A DNA stretch of 25,046 nt, taken from Bacteroidota bacterium. Lineage in GTDB: Bacteria > Bacteroidota > Bacteroidia > Sphingobacteriales > Sphingobacteriaceae. The DNA lies in contig JABDBT010000025.1 in the NCBI GenBank assembly GCA_013288465.1, positions 1-25,046 on the forward strand. Reading direction: 5' to 3'. The notes beneath the pieces were generated by a model, which worked only from the letters and a program-made list of their open reading frames with translations, made no database searches and was not told the origin of the DNA. The translations under genes were made by a program, and so were the position numbers. The first letter of the stretch is position 1. Each line of letters starts with the position of its first letter. Below are positions 22,207-25,046 of this stretch, one piece after another.

Positions 22207-23028
22207 TTACAGTAAATTAAACTGAAGTTGTCCGGCTTCGGTGGTGGCGATATCAGCGTCGGGCTCGCCAATATGATATACCGGCGTTTCTTCAAAACGC
22301 GAAGCAACAACGATTTTTACACCATTTGCATGTGTTTGAAATAAATTATGTACCAGTGTAGGGTTATTATTATCCTGCGAAAGGTGTGATAAAAGCAGAT
22401 GCGTTAAATAAGGTGCTCTATGATTAATAAAAACATCCAACGCCTGCCGGTTTGATAAATGCCCGTTGCCGCCCCGTATGCGGAGTTTTAAATGATAAGG
22501 GTACCTGCCGTTTTCTAATAGTTCCTCATCATAATTGGTTTCCAGGAAAGCTGCATGGCATTGCTTAAAATGAGCGATGAGGTTTTCGCAAACAGAGCCA
22601 ATATCTGTAAATACGCCCACCTTAATATCCCCGCACGCAATTATAAAGCTATGCGGGTGTGCCGCATCATGCAACTTTGGGAACGCGGTAATATGAAGCG
22701 TACCAATAACGACCGGCTGATGCGCTAAGAATGGCATAACCAAGCCCTCATCTAAGAACAAACCGCCGCGCTGGTAGGTTAGCGGTGTTATATAAACGGG
22801 CAACCGGTGCTTTTTAGCCAATACGGTAACACCACGAATATGATCAGAATGTTCATGCGAAATAAAAATGGCTTTTACTTTATTCATAGATAAACCCAAC
22901 CGCTTCATCCGGGTTTCGGTTTCGCGGCAGGAGATACCGGCATCAACCAACACCGCTTCACGCTCGTTACCAATATAATAGCAGTTGCCATTGCTTCCGG
23001 AGTTTAACGAGGTGATGAATAACGACAT
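22207..23028 (-). CDS. MBL-fold metallo-hydrolase, YycJ/WalJ-like
   Basis: This 273-residue cytoplasmic protein has the metallo-beta-lactamase fold. It opens with SLNSGSNGNCYYIG (7-20), typical of the YycJ branch, then LVDAGIS (27-33) and the metal motif HEHSDH (58-63). Further His and Asp residues for the second metal follow (KLHDAAHPHSF and FTDIGSV). YycJ proteins act on nucleic acid or cell-wall-linked substrates; Bacillus YycJ is a 5'-3' double-stranded DNA exonuclease proposed to act in mismatch repair. The start uses the first ATG. It lies upstream of the kinase, separated by 166 bases, and is divergent from the YceH-like gene. Confidence 0.9.
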   Translation of the reverse strand: MSLFITSLNSGSNGNCYYIGNEREAVLVDAGISCRETETRMKRLGLSMNKVKAIFISHEHSDHIRGVTVLAKKHRLPVYITPLTYQRGGLFLDEGLVMPFLAHQPVVIGTLHITAFPKLHDAAHPHSFIIACGDIKVGVFTDIGSVCENLIAHFKQCHAAFLETNYDEELLENGRYPYHLKLRIRGGNGHLSNRQALDVFINHRAPYLTHLLLSHLSQDNNNPTLVHNLFQTHANGVKIVVASRFEETPVYHIGEPDADIATTEAGQLQFNLL

Positions 23029-23083
23029 GGTTACAAATTAACCTGTTTAAATGGTGATTAGCAAGCCCCCGGCCCCCTCTAAA

Positions 23084-23109
23084 TCTCCCCCGATAGGGGA
23101 GACTTTTTT
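23084..23109 (+). terminator. Terminator-like hairpin in a divergent intergenic region
   Basis: TCTCCCC (23084-23090) pairs with GGGGAGA (23096-23102) around CGATA and is followed by C and six T's on the plus strand. It is preceded by GCCCCCGGCCCCC, a type of C-rich sequence common in intergenic repeats of Bacteroidota. No rightward gene lies upstream that needs termination here. Confidence 0.55.
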
Positions 23110-23184
23110 ATTTTTCTTAAATACCAGCATTCAGTTCTTCCAAAAACTTCGTTTCAGGTAATTACAGATGTTTATATTTACCAC

Positions 23185-23823
23185 ATGGAATTACCAATAC
23201 TGGATGCTGCCGAACTACGTGTTTTGGGCGCATTAATGGAAAAATGCCGAACAACGCCCGATTATTACCCAATGACCATCAACGGGTTAACCGCCGCCTG
23301 CAATCAAAAAACCTCGCGCAAGCCGGTAGTGCAGTATGATGAAGAAACGGTTGTGCTGACTATAAATTCGCTCAAAAAAAAGGGATTGGTATCTACTGCT
23401 ACCGGTGGTTCGAGCCGTGTGGTAAAGTATAAACATAATTTTGCTATCGTATTCCCGGTTGTGCCTGCCGAAGTTGCCTTGCTTTGCCTGCTAATGCTGC
23501 GCGGGCCGCAAACACCGGGCGAGTTAAACACCAATTCGGGCCGGCTATATGAATTTGAGTCGATAGAGGAAGTATTAACCGTATTAGACAAGTTAGCTAC
23601 CGATGAACCGGCTTATGTAGTACAGTTGCCCAAGCGCCCTGGTCAAAAAGAGGTGAGGTATGCGCATTTATTAGCCGGAACTCCTGATATAAGTGAAGAC
23701 GATTTTGCAGATGATGCGCCAACCGCCTCACAAAGCGGGTTGGCCGAAAGGGTATCAAAATTAGAACTGGAATTAGCTGAGTTACGCGATGCTTTTGATA
23801 AATTAATGAAGGAATTGAGTTAA
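23185..23823 (+). CDS. YceH/DUF480 (UPF0502) family protein
   Basis: This 212-residue protein matches the DUF480 family. The N-terminus has LDAAELRVLGALMEKCRTTP (6-25) and the segment YPMTINGLTAACNQKTSRKP (28-47), followed by a second winged-helix-like half with LLCLLMLRGPQTPGEL. The known structures are tandem winged helices, suggesting nucleic-acid binding, but the function is unknown. A C-terminal coiled coil (about 184-211) is typical. The -7-like TATATTTA lies only 5 bases before the ATG, so the leader may be nearly absent. The ankyrin gene follows 25 bases downstream. Confidence 0.92.
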   Translation: MELPILDAAELRVLGALMEKCRTTPDYYPMTINGLTAACNQKTSRKPVVQYDEETVVLTINSLKKKGLVSTATGGSSRVVKYKHNFAIVFPVVPAEVALLCLLMLRGPQTPGELNTNSGRLYEFESIEEVLTVLDKLATDEPAYVVQLPKRPGQKEVRYAHLLAGTPDISEDDFADDAPTASQSGLAERVSKLELELAELRDAFDKLMKELS

Positions 23824-23848
23824 AAACCGACTTTTTTGCTGTTAGGTC

Positions 23849-24715
23849 ATGAATAGCGCCGAGATTAAAGATACATTATTCAGGGAAGCGGTAGAAGCTA
23901 TTGATGCCGGTGATATTGATGCGCTGCAAAATCTTGTAGTAACATACCCCAGCCTGGTAACTGAAAGATTGGTCACTAATGAACCGGGGTATTTTCAAGA
24001 CCCCTACCTGCTTTGGTTTGTTGCCGATAACCCTATCCGTATAGCCAAATTACCGTCCAACATTGTTGATATAGCCCGTGTGCTTATTAATGCGGTTAAA
24101 CGCGAAGCACCGGAAACAGCCCCCGAACAGCTTACCTACACTTTGGGCTTAGTGGCAACCGGCCGCATCCCCCGCGAATGTGGCGTACAGATTGAATTGA
24201 TGGACCTGCTTATTGATGCAGGCGCACAGCCCGGCGGTGGTTTAGGTGCATTGGCACATGGCAATGTGGAAGCAGCCAGCCACTTAATAAAAAGGGGTGG
24301 CAAACTAACCTTACCTGTAGCCATTTGCCTTAAACGATTGGGTGACATTGATAGGTTATTACCCTTAGCCAATCCCAATGAACGGTTAACAGCACTTACA
24401 GCCGCCGCTTTTTATGGAATGGCCGATATGATAGCGCTTTTATTAGCCAACGGGGCCAATCCCAATGGCTATCCCGAAAATGGTGAGGGGTTTCACGCAC
24501 ATGCTACGCCGTTGCACCAGGCGGTATGTTCTGGGTCGTTAAATTCGGTGAAATTATTGGTTGATGCCGGGGCCAGCCTTGCCGCTACGGACAAGATTTT
24601 TGATGGTACGCCGCTGGGCTGGGCAACCTATATGCAGACCGAAGAAGGGCATGATGAAGAGGCTAAGAGAAAATTCGCGCTTATTGAAGAATACTTGCGC
24701 GAAAAAGAAGTATAA
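23849..24715 (+). CDS. Ankyrin-repeat protein
   Basis: This 288-residue protein has no signal peptide or membrane helix. Clear ankyrin repeats lie in the C-terminal part: ERLTALTAAAFYGMADMIALLLANGANPNG (178-207, split across helices) and ATPLHQAVCSGS with SVKLLVDAGASLAATD (219-248). Weaker repeats precede them (about 8-38, 95-150). Ankyrin repeats bind other proteins; no catalytic domain is present. It follows the YceH-like gene by 25 bases and is probably in the same transcript. Its partner is unknown. Confidence 0.88.
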   Translation: MNSAEIKDTLFREAVEAIDAGDIDALQNLVVTYPSLVTERLVTNEPGYFQDPYLLWFVADNPIRIAKLPSNIVDIARVLINAVKREAPETAPEQLTYTLGLVATGRIPRECGVQIELMDLLIDAGAQPGGGLGALAHGNVEAASHLIKRGGKLTLPVAICLKRLGDIDRLLPLANPNERLTALTAAAFYGMADMIALLLANGANPNGYPENGEGFHAHATPLHQAVCSGSLNSVKLLVDAGASLAATDKIFDGTPLGWATYMQTEEGHDEEAKRKFALIEEYLREKEV

Positions 24716-24722
24716 AAGAGAA

Positions 24723-25046
24723 TCAGGCCACTAACTGTACTTCAACCATATCCACCAATGATTTAATATCAAATGGTTTTTGCAGTACATCATTGGGTGC
24801 ACCTTTCTGTTGCATTGATTCCTCAATATCGTCATTGCCCGAACACATAATAACCGGTAAGTTTTGGGTTGAGCGGTTTAATTTTAACAACTGGCAAATT
24901 TCACGGCCATTCATGCCGGGTAATGAGTCGTCCAATATGATCAGATCGGGGTGATTTGTTTTTACATTGTTAAACACCTCATCACCATTATATAAGGCCA
25001 TAACTTCATAGCCCTTGTTCTCTAATATAAAGGTCATTACCTCTAC
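24723..25046 (-). CDS. Response-regulator receiver domain protein (N-terminus outside window)
   Basis: The frame stays open to the right edge: three more codons (V-E-V) precede the Met at 25035-25037. The first beta strand and acidic pair of a receiver domain are therefore missing from the window. Visible parts are the phospho-acceptor Asp in LIILDDSLPGMNG, the conserved Ser/Thr region VIMCSG and the Lys in VLQKPFD. The protein ends soon after the receiver domain, so it is a single-domain CheY-like regulator or the last domain of a larger protein. Its stop faces the ankyrin gene's stop, 7 bases apart. Confidence 0.85.
   Translation of the reverse strand, partial: VEVMTFILENKGYEVMALYNGDEVFNNVKTNHPDLIILDDSLPGMNGREICQLLKLNRSTQNLPVIMCSGNDDIEESMQQKGAPNDVLQKPFDIKSLVDMVEVQLVA

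Noticed and set aside
23185..24715. YceH and ankyrin genes as a toxin-immunity or defence pair
   Set aside because: Neither protein has a toxin, nuclease or secretion domain; adjacency alone does not support it.

Overview
The window looks like chromosomal DNA from a Bacteroidota member, most likely Sphingobacteriaceae (Mucilaginibacter/Pedobacter-like). The reasons are the CarboxypepD_reg-like exported protein, the TolC-RND-adaptor operon style, the short ModC, the Mrp homologue lacking the CxxC motif, repeated TAnnTTTG boxes (the Bacteroidota -7 promoter element) ahead of many genes, and palindromic intergenic repeats. Taxonomy is inferred from these traits, not from an rRNA gene.

Layout. 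Positions 2-172 hold the C-terminal end of an unknown gene. Positions 318-1539 hold a divergent pair: a membrane-anchored XRE regulator (-) and a CPBP intramembrane protease (+). An exported SGNH esterase (1648-2727), a heptad-repeat palindrome (2727-2900) and a small unknown gene (2935-3216) follow. Positions 3268-9451 are a leftward export operon: a small two-helix membrane protein, a TolC-like outer-membrane channel, an RND pump and a lipoprotein adaptor. An AT-rich exported unknown (9637-10638) precedes the molybdate importer modABC (10673-12743), then two Fe-S cluster proteins, Mrp (12887-13969) and Nfu (14102-14380), and an exported CarboxypepD_reg-like protein (14480-15118).

Positions 15115-17614 are a leftward group: a four-helix membrane protein, an M16 peptidase and peptide deformylase. 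hpt (17705-18238) runs rightward. The most notable unit is at 18293-19715 on the minus strand: a well-formed SAM-I (S-box) riboswitch, a cysteine desulfurase and, 12 bases after its stop codon, tRNA-Cys(GCA). A soluble TPR hybrid histidine kinase, a YycJ-like metallo-hydrolase, a YceH/DUF480 protein, an ankyrin-repeat protein and a truncated receiver-domain protein fill the rest.

How they work together: the export operon forms a complete tripartite pump; modABC imports molybdate; Mrp and Nfu hand over Fe-S clusters; and the desulfurase mobilises cysteine sulfur under apparent control by S-adenosylmethionine, probably on one transcript with tRNA-Cys. The sequence also holds several classes of intergenic hairpins that look like dispersed repeats or bidirectional terminators.
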